In this document: in pieces, positions 15,641 to 28,900 of the stretch
Layout: every line of letters starts with the position of its first letter
Numbering within the stretch: position 1 is the stretch's first letter
Assembly (NCBI GenBank): GCA_947650365.1
Contig: CANTAL010000196.1
Location: 62,001 to 126,000, forward strand
Reading direction: 5' to 3'
Length of the DNA stretch: 64,000 bases
From: Chamaelirium japonicum
Lineage: Eukaryota; Streptophyta; Magnoliopsida; Liliales; Melanthiaceae
Position numbers and translations under genes: made by a program
Notes under the pieces: model-generated
Seen by the model: the letters and a program-made list of their open reading frames with translations, nothing else
What the model was told of the DNA's origin: nothing
Databases searched by the model: none

Positions 15641-18600
15641 GAGCGAATGAATTAGAATAGATCGTAGGAATGAATTAGAATGGATCATACGAATGAATTA
15701 GAATGGATCATACGAATGAATTAGAATGGATACATTCGTATGGATCATTCTAATTCATTCGCACAATCCATTCTAATTAATTCTAATTCATTCGCACGAT
15801 CTATTCTAATTCATTCGTACGATCCATTCTAATTCATTCGTATAATCCATTCTAACTCATTCGGTGGATCCCTTCTAATTCATTCGTACGATCCATTCTA
15901 ATTCATTCGCACGATCCATTCTAACTCATTCGTACGATCCATTCTAATTCATTCATACGATCCATTCTAATTCATTCGCACGATCTATTCTAATTCATTC
16001 GCATGATCCATTCTAATTCATTCGCACGATCCATTCTAATTCATTCATACGATCCATTCTAATTCATTCATACGATCTATTCTAATTCAGTCGTTTGATC
16101 CATTCTAATTTATTCGCACGATCCATTCAAATTCATTCGCATGATCTATTTTAATTCGTTCATACGATCCATTCTAATTCGTTCGTACGATCCATTCTAA
16201 TTCGTTCGTACGATCCATTCTAATTCATTCGTACGATCCATTCTAATTCATTCGCACGATCCATTCTAATTCATTTGTATGATCCAATCTAATTCATTCC
16301 TACGATCTATTCTAATTCATTCGTATGATTCATTCTAATTCATTAGTTCGATCCATTCTAATTCATTCGTACAATCCATTCAAATTCATTCGCATGATCC
16401 ATTCTAATTCATTCATACGATCCATTCTAATTCATTCTCACGAATGTAACCTTTCTAATTCATTTGTAAGATCCATTCTAATTCATTCGTACGATCCATT
16501 CAAATTCATTTGTAAGATCCATTCTAATTCATTCGCACGATCCATTCAAATTCATTCGCACGATCCATTCTAATTTATTCGTACAATCCATTCTAATTCA
16601 TTCATACGAGCTATTCTAATTCATTCGCACGAATGTATCCATTCTAATTTATTCGCACAATCCAATCTAATTCAAACGTACGATCTATTCTAATTCATTC
16701 ACATGATGTATTCTAATTCATTCGTATGATCCATTCTAATTCATTCGTATGATCCATTCTAATTCATTCGTACGATCCATTCTAATTCATTCGTAAGATC
16801 CATTCTAATTCATTCGTACGATCCATTCTAATGCATTCGTAAGATCCATTCTAATTCATTCGTACGATCCATTCTAATTCATTCGCATGAATATATCTAT
16901 TCTAATTCATTTGTACGATCCATTCTAATTCATTCGTACGATCCATTCTAATCCATTCGTACGATCCATTCTAATTCATTCGCACGAATGTAACCATTTT
17001 AATTCATTCGTACGATCCATTCTAATTCATTCGTCCGATCCATTCTAATTCATTCATACGAATATATCCATTCTAATTCATTCGTACGATCCATTCTAAT
17101 TCATTCGTATGATCCATTCTAATTCATTCGCACGATCCATTCTAATTTATTCATACGATCCATTCTAATTCATTCGCACGATCCATTCTAATTCATTCGT
17201 ACGATCCATTCTAATTCATTCGCATGAATATATCTCTTCTAATTCATTCGTATGATCCATTCTAATTCATCGCACGATCCATTCTAATTCATTCGTACGA
17301 TCCAATCTAATTCATTCCTACGATCCATTCTAATTCATTCGCACGAATGTATCCATTCTAATTCATTTGCACGATCCATTCTAATTCATTCCTATGATCC
17401 ATTCTAATTCATTCGTACAATCTATTCAAATTCATTCGTACGATCCATTCTAATTCATTCGTGCGAATGAATCCATTCTAATTCATTCGTCCGATCCATT
17501 CTAATCCATTCGTACGATCCATTCTAATTCATTCGTACAATCCATTCTAATTCATTCGCACGATCCATTCTAATTCATTCGTATGATCCATTCTAATTCA
17601 TTCCTACAATCTATTCTATTTCATTCGCTCGAATGTATCCATTCTAATGCATTCGTTCGATCCATTCTAATTCATTTGTATGATCCATTCTAATTCATTC
17701 GCTCGAATGTATCCATTCTAATTCATTCGTACGATCCATTCTAATTCGTTCATACGATCCATTCTAATTCGTTCATACGATCCATTCTAATCCATTCGTA
17801 CGATCCATTCTAATTGATTCGTACGATCCACACGATCCATTCTAATTCATTCGCTCGAATGTATCCATTCTAATTCATTCGTACGATCCATTCTAATTCG
17901 TTCATACGATCCATTCTACTTCATTCGTACGATCCATTCTAATTCATTCGTATGATCCATTCTAATTCATTTGTACGAATGAATTAGAATGGATCGTACG
18001 AATGGATTAGAATGGATCGTACGAATGAATTAGAATGGATCGTACAAATGAATTAGAATGGGTACATTCGTGCGAATGAATTAGAATGGATCATACGAAT
18101 GGATTAGAATGGATCGTACGAATGGATTAGAATGGATCGTACGAATGGATTAGAATGGATCGTACGAATGTATTAGAATGGATCGTACAAATGAATTAGA
18201 AAGGCTACATTCGTGAGAATGAATTAGAATGGATCGTACGATTGAATTAGAACGGATCATGCGAATGAATTTGAATGGATCGTACGAATGAATTAGAATG
18301 GATCGAACGAATGAATTAGAATGGATACATTCGTGCGAATGAATTAGAATGGATCGTACGAATGAATTAGAATGGATCGTACAAATGAATTAGAAAGGTC
18401 TAATTCATTCGTACGATCCATTCTAATTCATTCGGCTGATCCATTCTAATTCATTCGTATGATTCATTCTAATTCATTCCTACGATCTATTCTAATTCAT
18501 TCGCTCGAATGTATCCATTCTAATTCATTCGCACGATCTATTCTAATTCATTCGTACGATCCATTCTAATTCATTCATACGATCCATTCAAATTCATTCG

Positions 18601-20530
18601 CTCGAATGTATCCATTCTAATTCATTCGTACGATCCATTCTAATTCATTCGCACGATCCATTCTAATTCATTCGTACGATCCATTCTAATTCATTCGCAC
18701 TATCCATTCTAATTCAGTCGTACGATCCATTCTAATTCATTCGTATGATCCATTCTAATTTATTCGTTCAAATATATCCACTCTAATTCATTCGTACGAT
18801 CCATTCTAATTCATTCGCACTATCCATTCTAATTCGTTCGTACGAACCATTCTAATTCATTCGTATGATCCATTCTAACTCATTTGGTAGATCCATTCTA
18901 ATTCATTCGTACGATCCATTCTAATTCATTCGCACTATCCATTCTAATTCATTCGCACGATCCATTATATCTATTCTAATTCATTCGTACGATCCATTCT
19001 AATTCATTCGCACGAATGTATCCATTCTAATTCATTCGTACGATCCATTCTAATTCATTCGAACTATCTATTCTAATTCATTCGTACGATCCATTCTAAT
19101 TCATTCGTACAATCCATTCAAATACTTTCGTACGATGCCATCTAATTCATTCGCACGAATATATCCATTCTAATTCATTCACACGATCCATTCTAATTCA
19201 TTCGCAAATTAGAATGGATCGAGCGAATGAATTAGAATGGATCGTACGAATGAATTAGAATGGATCATAGTAATGAATTAGAATGGATCGTGCAAATGAA
19301 TTAGAATGGATACATTCATACGAATGAATTAGAATGGATCGTACGAATGAATTAGAATGGATTGTGCGAATGAATTAGAATGGATCGTATGAATGAATAA
19401 GAATGGATCGTACGAATGAATTAGAATGGATCGTGCAAATGAATTAGAATGGATACATTCGTGCGAATGAATTAGAATGGATCGTGCGAATGAATTAGAA
19501 TGGATCGTACGAATGACTTAGAATGGATATATTTGAACGAATAAATTAGAATGGATCATACGAATGAATTAGAATGGATCATACGAATGAATTAGAATGG
19601 ATCTTCTAATTCATTCGCACGATCCATTCTAATTTATTCGTACGATCCATTCTAATTCATTCCTATGATCCATTATAATTCATTCGCACGAATGTATCCA
19701 TTCTAATTCATTCGTACGATCCATTCTAATTCATTCGCACGATCCATTTTAATTCATTCGCACAAATGTATCCATTCTAATTCATTTGTACGATCCATTC
19801 TAATTCATTCGTACGATCCATTCTAATTCATTCCTACGATCCATTCTAATTCATTCGCTCGAATGTATCCATTCTAATTCATTCGTACGATGCATTCTAA
19901 TTCATTCGTATGTGCTATTCTAATTCATTCGTACGATCCATTCCAATTCATTCGTATGATCCATTGTAATTCATTCATACAATCCATTCAGATTCATTCG
20001 CACAAATGTATCCATTCAAATTCATTCGTACGATCCATTCTAATTAATTCGCACGATCCATTCTAATTCAGTCATATGAATGTATCCATTTTAATTCATT
20101 CATACAATCCATTCTGTGGGGGAAAATCTTCGTGCCGACCCGAAGACTTCGCCTCACTAGTCAATTGAAGTTGATGTTGACGTCGAAGATCGCTGGTCGA
20201 TCTGATGATTGAAGTTGATGCCTTTTGATATGTAAATAGAGAGTTGCAATCAGAGAGTGTGTTTGGCACGAGAAGTGATCTCGGAGTTAAGCCGAAGCCT
20301 ACGTCTCCGTGCTATAGGGTGCAACCCGAATTCACTAACACTTTTCTCGAAGTAACCTCGACAGGCCGAGTGCTACTGAAGCCTTTTTGATCTCTTCAAA
20401 GACAAGAAGATGATCAAGTAGAGGTGAAGGATGAAAAGATAGAAATTCCAGAACTCTGGTTCTGAAAATCAGATCTCAGAGTGGAAAATGGTTTTTGGAT
20501 CGGGGATCCTTTAACATTCGAAGGCTCTCC

Positions 20531-20538
20531 TATTTATA
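20531..20538 (-). promoter_or_regulatory. Putative TATA box of the LTR-like insert
   Basis: TATAAATA on the minus strand, inside the context CCTATAAATAGG. If used, transcription would run leftwards from about 20500. The 43-bp repeats lie just upstream of it, where LTR enhancers are usually found. Confidence 0.5.
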
Positions 20539-20590
20539 GGCTTCTCTGGTGGTAAAATGGCGGTTTCTGCTGCAGCATCTGGGGATCTTC

Positions 20591-20828
20591 CAGGCAGGGC
20601 CGGTGGGTCCCTCGAAAGCCTTCGGGGGCCCACCAGGCAGGGTCGGTGGGTCCCGTGGTAGTCTTCGTGGGCCCACCAGGTAGGGCCGGTGGGTCCCGTG
20701 GTAGTCTCCGGGGGCCTACCAGGCAGGGCCGGTGGGTCCCGATGTTGTCTCCGGGGGCCTACCAGGCAGGGCCGGTGGGTCCTGTGGTAGTCTCCGGGGT
20801 CCCACCAGGCAGGGCCGGTGGGTCCCGC
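20591..20828. repeat. GC-rich 43-bp tandem repeat, about 5.5 copies
   Basis: Units begin CAGGCAGGGCCGG (or close variants) at 20591, 20634, 20677, 20720, 20763 and 20806, a constant period of 43 bp; the last unit is partial. The repeats are rich in GGTGGG/CCCACC, in sharp contrast with the AT-rich satellite. Open frames run through them on both strands only because the unit lacks stop codons. The period is not a multiple of three, so coding is unlikely. Confidence 0.9.
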
Positions 20829-20848
20829 TGTTGGCAACCTTCTTACCA

Positions 20849-23800
20849 AAATATTCATTCGTACAATCTAATTCATTCGTACGATCAATTCTAATTCATT
20901 CGTACGATCGACTCTAATTCATTCGCACGATCCATTCTAATTCATTCGTACGATCCATTCTAATTCATTCGTATGATCCTTTCTAATTTATTCGTTCAAA
21001 TGTATCCATTTTAATTCATTCGTGCGATCCATTCTAATTCATTCATACGATCCATTCTAATTCATTCGTTCGATCCATTCTAATTCATTTGTACGATCCA
21101 TTCTAATTCATTCGCACAAATATATCCATTTTAATTCATTCGTACGATCCATTCTAATTTATTCATACGATCCATTCTAACTAATTCGCACGATCCATTC
21201 TAATTCATTCATACGATCCATTCTAATTCATTCGCATGAATATATCTATTCTAATTCATTTGTACGATCCATTCTAATTCATTCGTACGATCCATTCTAA
21301 TCCATTCGTACGATCCATTCTAATCCATTCGTACGATCCGTACGAATGCATTAGAATGGATCTTACGAATGAATTAGAATGGATCGTGCGAATGAATTAG
21401 AATGGATTGTACGAATGAATTAGAATGGATACATTCGAGCAAATGAATTAGAATAGATCGTAGGAATGAATTGGAATGGATCATACGAATGAATTTGAAT
21501 GGATCGTGAGAATGAATTAGAATGGATTGTACGAATGAATTAGAATGGATACATTCGTGCGAATGGATTAGAATGGATCGGACGAATGAATTAGAATGGA
21601 TCGTATGATTCATTCTAATTCATTCGTACGATCCATTCTAATGCATTCGTACGATTCATTCTAATTTATTCGCACGATCCATTCTAATTCATTCGTACGA
21701 TCCATTCTTATTCATTCATATGATCCATTCTAATTCATTCGTACGATCCATTTTAATTCATTCGTACGATCCATTCTAATTCATTCGTACGATCCATTCT
21801 AACTCATTCGGTGGATCCATTCTAATTCATTCGTACGATCCATTCTAATTCATTCGGTGGATCCATTCTAATTCATTCGCACGATCCATTCTAATTCATT
21901 CGCACGATCCATTCTAATTCATTCGTACGATCCATTCTAATTCATTCGCACGATCCATTCTAATTCATTCGTACGATCCATTCTAAATCATTCGCACGAA
22001 TGTAACCATTCTAATTCATTCGTACGATCCATTTTAATTCATTCCTACGATCCATTCTAATTCATTCGCACGAATGTATCCATTCTAATTCATTTGCACG
22101 ATCCATTCTAATTCATTCGCATGAATGTATGTATCCATTCTAATTCATTCGTACGATCCATTCTAATTCATTCGTATGATCAATTCTAATTCATTTGCAC
22201 GATCTATTCTAATTCATTCCTACGATCCATTCTAATTCATTCGTACGATCTATTCTAATTCATTCCTACGATCCATTCTAATTCATTCGCACGAATGTAT
22301 CCATTCTAATTCATTTGCACGATCCATTCTAATTCATTCGCATGAATGTATGTATCCATTCTAATTCATTCGTACGATCCATTCTAATTCATTCGTATGA
22401 TCAATTCTAATTCATTTGCACGATCCAATCTAATTCATTCGCATGAATGTATGTATCCATTCTAATTCATTCGTACGATCCATTCTAATTTATTCGTATG
22501 ATCAATTCTAATTCATTTGCACGATCCAATCTAATTCATTCGAACGATCCATTCCAATTCATTCGCACGAATGTAACCATTCTAATTCATTCGTACGATC
22601 CATTCTAATTAATTCGCACGATCCATTCTAATTCAGTCGTATGAATGTATCCATTTTAATTCATTCATACGATCCATTCTAATTCATTCGTACGATCTAA
22701 TTCATTCGTACGATCCATTCTAATTCATTCGTACGATCGATTCTAATTTATTCGCATGATCCATTCTAATTCATTCGGACGATCCATTCTAATTCATTCG
22801 TATGATCCATTCTAATTTATTCATTCAAATATATCCATTTTAATTCATTCGTACGATCCATTCTAATTCATTCGCACGATCCATTCTAATTCATTCGTAC
22901 GATCCATTCTAATTCATTCGTACGATCCATTCTAATTCATTCGCACGATCCATTCTAATTCATTCGTACGATCCATTCTAATTCATTCGTATGATCCATT
23001 CTTATTCATTCGCACGATCCAGTCTAATTGATTCGCATGATCCATTCTAATTCATTCGCTCGAATGTATCCATTCTATTTCATTCGTACGATCCATTCTA
23101 ATTCATTAATATGATCCATTCTAATTCATTCGTACGATCCATTCTAATTCATATGCACAAAGGTATCCATTCTAATTCATTCGTACAATCTATTCTAATT
23201 CATTCGCTCGAATGTATCCATTCTAATTCATTCATTAGAATGGAAACATTTGTGCGAATGAATTAGAATGGATCGTGCAAATGAATTAGAATTGATCGTG
23301 CAAATGAATTAGAATTGATCGTACGAATGAATTAGAATGGATCGCGCGAATGAATTAGAATGGATCGTGCGAATGAATTAGAATGGATCGTACGAATGAA
23401 TTAGAATGGACATATTTGAACGAATAAATTAGAATGGATCATACAAATGAATTAGAATGGATCGTACAAATTAATTAGATTGGATACATTCGTGCGAATG
23501 AATTAGAATGGATTGTATGAATGAATTAGAATGGATCGTACGAATGAATTAGAATGGTTACATTCGTGCGAATGAATTAGAATGGATCATACGAATGGAT
23601 TAGAATGGATCGTACGAATGGATTAGAATGGATCGTACGAATGAATTAGAATGGATCGTACAAATGAATTAGAAAGGTTACATTTGTGAGAATGAATTAG
23701 AATGGATCGTACGAATGAATTAGAATGGATCGTACGAATGGATTAGAATGGATCGTACGAATGGATCCGAATGAGTTAGAATGGATCATACGAATGAATT

Positions 23801-25950
23801 AGAATGGATCGTACGAATGAATTAGAATGGATTGTGCGAATAAATTAGAATGGATCGTATGAATGAATAAGAATGGATCGTACGACTGAATTAGAATGGA
23901 TCGTGCAAATGAATTAGAATGGATACATTCGTGCGAATGAATTAGAATGGATCGTGCGAATGAATTAGAAAGGATCGTACGAATGAATTAGAATGGATAT
24001 ATTTGAACGAATAAATTAGAATGGATCATACGAATGAATTAGAATGGATCGTACGAAAGAATTAGAATGAATCGTGCGAATAAATTAGAATCGATCGTAC
24101 GAATGAATTAGAATGGATCGTACGAATGAATTAGATCGTACGAATGAGTTAGAATGGTTACATTCGTGCGGATGAATTAGAATGGATCCATTCAAATCCA
24201 TTCGTACGATCCATTCTAATCCATTCGTACAATCCATTCTAATTCATTCGTACGATCGTGCAAATGAACTAGAATGGATTGTGTGAATGAATTAGAATAG
24301 ATCGTGCAAATGAACTAGAATGGATCGTACGAATGAATTAGAATGGTTACATTCATGCAAATGAATTAGAATAGATCGTACGAATGAATTAGAATGGATC
24401 GTATGAATGAATTAGAATGGATCGTACGAATCAATTAGAATGGATCGTGCGAATGAGTTAGAATGGATACATTCGTGCGAATGAATTAGAATGGATTGTA
24501 CGTAAGAATTAGAATGGATCGTGCGAATGAACTAGAATGGATACATACATTCATGCGAATGAATTAGAATGGATCGTATGAATGAGTTAGAATGGATCGT
24601 ATGAATGAATTAGAATGGATTGCATGAATGAATTAGAATGGATCATACGAATGAATTGGAATGAATGAATTAGAATGGATCGTGCAAATGAATTAGAATG
24701 GATACATTCGTGCGAATGAATTAGAATGGATCGTAGGAATGAATTAGATTGGATCGTACGAATGAATTTGAATGGTTACATTCGAGCGAATGAATTAGAA
24801 TGGATCGTAGAGATGAATTAGATTGGATCATGCGAATGAATTAGAATGGATCGTACGAATGAATTAGAATGGATACATTCGAGCGAATGAATTAGAATAG
24901 ATCGTAGGAATGAATTAGAATGGATCATACGAATGAATTAGAATGGATCGTGCGAATGAATTAGAATGGATTGTACGAATGAATTGGAATGGATCGTGCG
25001 AATGAATTAGAATGGATCGTACAAATGAATTAGAAAGGTTATATTCGTGAGAATGAATTAGAATGGATACATTTGTGCGAATGAATTAGAATAGATTAGA
25101 ATGGATCGTACGAATGGATTAGAATCTATTCTAATTCATTTGTATGATCCATTCTAATTCATCGCACGATCCATTCTAATTCATTCGCTCGAATATATCC
25201 ATTCTAATTCATTCGTACGATCCATTCTAATGCATTCGTACGATCCATTCTAATTCGTTCGTACGATCCATTCTAATTTATTCGTTCAAATATATCCATT
25301 CTAATTCATTCGTACGATCCATTCTAATTCATTCGCACGAATGTATCCATTCTAATTCATTCGTACGATCCATTCTAATTCATTCGTATGATCAATTCTA
25401 ATTCATTCGTATAATCCATTCTAATTCAGTCGTATGAATGTATGATATGAATGAATTAGAATGGATCATAGCAATGAATTAGAATGGATCGTGCAAATAA
25501 ATTAGAATGGTTACATTCGTGCGAATGAATTAGAATGGATCGTACGAATGAATTAGAATGGATACATTCGTGCGAATGAATTAGAATAGATCGTACGAAT
25601 GGATTAGAATGGATCGTACGAATGGATTAGAATGGATCGTACGAATAAATTAGAATGGATCGTACAAATGAATTAGAAAGGTTACATTTGTGAGAATGAA
25701 TTAGAATGGATCGTAGGAATGAATTAGAATGGATCGTACGAATGGATTAGAATGGATCGTACAAATGGATTAGAATGGATCATACGAATGGATTAGAATG
25801 GATCGTACGAATGAATTAGAATTGATACATTCGAGCGAATGAACTAGAATAGATCGTAGGAATGAATTAGAATGGATCATACGAATGAATTAGAATGGAT
25901 ACATTCGTGCGAATGAATTAGAATGGATCGTAGGAATGAATTAGAATGGA
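20849..25950. repeat. 23-bp satellite array, irregular block order (second part)
   Basis: Same satellite family continuing after the LTR-like insert. Strand changes fall near 21339, 21606, 23233, 24187, 24255, 25126 and 25443. The + island at 24187-24255 is only about 69 bp, i.e. three monomers. The end (25800-25950) already resembles the last part of the HOR unit that follows. No gene seen. Confidence 0.95.
22119..22540 (+). repeat. Local triplication within satellite
   Basis: A variant with doubled GTAT (ATGAATGTATGTATCC) begins at about 22121, 22342 and 22443, each time followed by nearly the same run of monomers (CGTACGATCC, then CGTATGATCAATTC, then TTTGCACGATC). The last two copies form a 101-bp tandem duplication. 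It is a small, recent local expansion. Confidence 0.7.
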
Positions 25951-28900
25951 TCGACCGATCCATTCTAATCCATTCGTACGATCCATTCTAATTCATTCGT
26001 ACGATCCATTCTAATTCATTCTCACAAATGTAACATTTCTAATTCATTTGTACGATCCATTCTAATTCATTCGTACGATTCATTCTAATTCATTCGCACG
26101 ATCCATTCTAATTCATTCCTACGATCTATTCTAATTCATTCGTACGATCCATTCTAATTCATTCGCATGATCCATTCTAATTCATTCGCTCGAATGTACC
26201 ATTCTAATTCATTTGTACGATCCATTCTAATCCATTCGTACGATCCATTCTAATTCATTCACACGAATATAACCATTCTAATTCATTCGTACGATCCATT
26301 TTAATTCATTCCTACGATCCATTTTAATTCATTCGCACGAATGTATCAATTCTAATTTATTCGTACGATCCATTCTAATTCATTCCAATGATCCATTCTA
26401 ATTCATTCGCACAAATGTATCCATTCTAATTCATTTGCACGATCTATTCTAATTCATTCCTATGATCCATTCTAATTCATTTGTACGATCCATTCTAATT
26501 CATTCGCTCGAATGTATCTATTCTAATTCATTCGTACGATCCAATCTAATTAATTCGTACGATCCATTCTAATTCATTCGTATGATCCATTCTAATTTAT
26601 TCGTTCATATATATCCATTCTAATTCATTCGTACGATCCATTATAATTCATTCGCAAGATCCATTCTAATTCATTCGTACGATCCATTCTAATTCATTCG
26701 TATGATCAATTCTAATTCATTCGTACAATCCATTCTAATTCAGTCGTATGAATGTATCATACGAATGAATTAGAATGGATCATAGGAATGAATTAGAATG
26801 GATCGTGCAAATGAATTAGAATGGATACATCCGTGCGAATGAATTAGAATGGATTGTAGGAATGAATTAGAATGGATCGTACGAATGAATTAGAATGGTT
26901 ACATTCGTGCGAATGAATTAGAATGGATCGTACGAATGGATTAGAATGGATCGTACGAATAAATTAGAATGGATACATTTGAGCGAATGAATTAGAATGG
27001 ATCGTGCGAATGAATTAGAATGGATCGTGCGAATGAATTAGAATGGATCGTACGAATGAATTAGAATAGATCGTAGGAATGAGTAAGAATGAATCGTGCG
27101 AATGAATTAGAATGAATCATACGAATGAATTAGAATGGATAGTACGAATGAATAAGAATGGATCGTGCGAATGAATTAGAATGGATCGTGCGAATGAATT
27201 AGAATGGATAATACAAATGAATTAGAAAGGTTACATTCGTGAGAATGAATTAGAATGGATCGTACGAATGAATTAGAATGGATCATGCGAATGAATTTGA
27301 ATGGATCGTACGAATGAATAAGAATGGATCGTACGAATGAATTAGAATGGATACATTCGAGCGAATGAATTAGAATAGATCATAGGAATGAATTAGAATG
27401 GATCATACGAATGAATTAGAAAGGATCGTGCGAATGAATTAGAATGGATTGTACGAATGAATTAGAATGGATACATTCGTGCGAATGAATTAGAATGGAT
27501 CATACGAATCAATTAGAATGGATCGTACGAATAGATTAGAATGGATCGTACGAATGGATTAGAATAGATCGTACGAATGAATTAGAATGGATCATGCGAA
27601 TGAATATGAATGGATCGTACGAATGAATTAGAATGGATCGAACGAATGAATTAGAATGGATACATTCGAGCGAATGAATTAAAATTGATCGTAGAAATGA
27701 ATTAGAATGGATCATACGAATGAATTAGAATGGATCGTGCGAATGAATTAGAATGGATACATTCGTGCGAATGAATGAATTACAATGGATACATTCGTGC
27801 GAATGAATGGATACATTCGTGCGAATGAATTACAATGGATACATTCGTGCGAATGAATTAGAATGGATCGGACGAATGAATTAGAATGGATCGTACGAAT
27901 GAATTAGAATGGATCGTGCGAATGAATTAGAATGAATCGTACGAATGCATTAGAATGGATCGTACGAATGCATTAGAATGGATCATACGAATGAATTTGA
28001 ATGGATTGTACGAATGAATTAGAATGGATCGTATGAATGAATTAGAATTGATCATACAAAAGAATTAGAAAGGTTACATTCGTGAGAATGAATTAGAATG
28101 GATCGTACGAATGAATAAGAATGGATCGTACGAATGAATTAGAATGGATCGTTCGAATTTATCCATTCTAATTCATTCATACGATCCATTCTAATTCGTT
28201 CATATGATCCATTCTAATTCATTCGAACGATCCATTCTAATTCGTTCGTACGATCCATTCTAATTCATTCGCACGATCCATTCTAATTCATTCGCATGAT
28301 CCATTCTAATTCTTTCATATGATCCATTCTAATTCATTCGCATGAATGTATCCATTCAAGTTCATTCGTACGCTCAATTCTAATTCATTCGTACGCTCCA
28401 TTCTTATTCCTCGCACAAATGTATCCATTCTAATTCATTCGTACAATACATTCTAATTCATTCGCATGATCGATTCTAATTCATTCGTACGATCCATTCT
28501 AATTCATTCGTACAATCCATTCTAATTCTTTCGTACGATCCATTCTAATTCATTCGCACGATCTATTCTAATTCATTTGTATAATCCATTCTAATTCATT
28601 CGTACGATCCATTCTAATTCATTCGCACTATCCATTCTAATTCATTCGTACGATCCATTCTAATTCATTCGTACGATCCATTCTAATTCATTCGCTCGAA
28701 TGTATCCTTTCTAATTCATTCGTACGATCCATTCTAATTCGTTCATACGATCCATTCTAATTCGTTCGTACGATCCATTCTAATTCATTCGTACGATCCA
28801 TTCCAATCCATTCGTACGATCCATTCCAATTCATTCGTACAAATGAATTAGAATGGATCGTACGAATGAATTAGAATGGATTGTGCGAATGAATTAGAAT

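Larger units (their letters stand above)
1..20114. repeat. 23-bp satellite array, irregular block order
   Basis: Tandem array of a 23-bp monomer that starts CCATTCTAATT and contains CGTACG, mixed with 28-bp variants in which the end reads CGCACGAATGTAT or CGCACGAATGTAA. Called + when CCATTCTAATT is on the given strand. By reading, strand changes fall near 2009, 2031, 2195, 2839, 3696, 4822, 5027, 5961, 7561, 8526, 9183, 10120, 10535, 11047, 15641, 15741, 17975, 18399, 19207 and 19603, starting with + at base 1. Most deviations from consensus are single base changes, often at the two CpG sites. No gene is seen. The short open frames inside it are periodic translations of the monomer. The family is not one I recognise by name; a centromeric or other heterochromatic location is a guess. 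Confidence 0.95.
20115..20848 (-). mobile_element. LTR-like insert in satellite (solo LTR or LTR fragment)
   Basis: About 734 bp of non-satellite DNA with satellite directly on both sides. Read on the minus strand it starts TGGTAAGAAGG, has six GC-rich 43-bp repeats, then a TATA box (TATAAATA, 20531-20538), then about 415 bp ending CCCCCACA. TG...CA ends, upstream repeats and a central TATA box are what one expects of a plant LTR (U3-R-U5). No PBS, polypurine tract or coding sequence adjoins it, so a solo LTR or a fragment fits. The flanking five bases (CATTC left, AAATA right) do not match, so a target duplication is not seen and the right edge is uncertain. No family is recognised. Confidence 0.55.

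Noticed and set aside
20110..20853. 5-bp target duplication around the LTR-like insert
   Set aside because: CATTC on the left has no equal at the expected right edge (AAATA). CATTC a few bases further on is part of every monomer, so it proves nothing.
20511..20917. Three overlapping frames of 61-115 codons, Gly/Pro/Arg-rich
   Set aside because: They are translations of the 43-bp GC-rich repeat on both strands and run into satellite at the edge.
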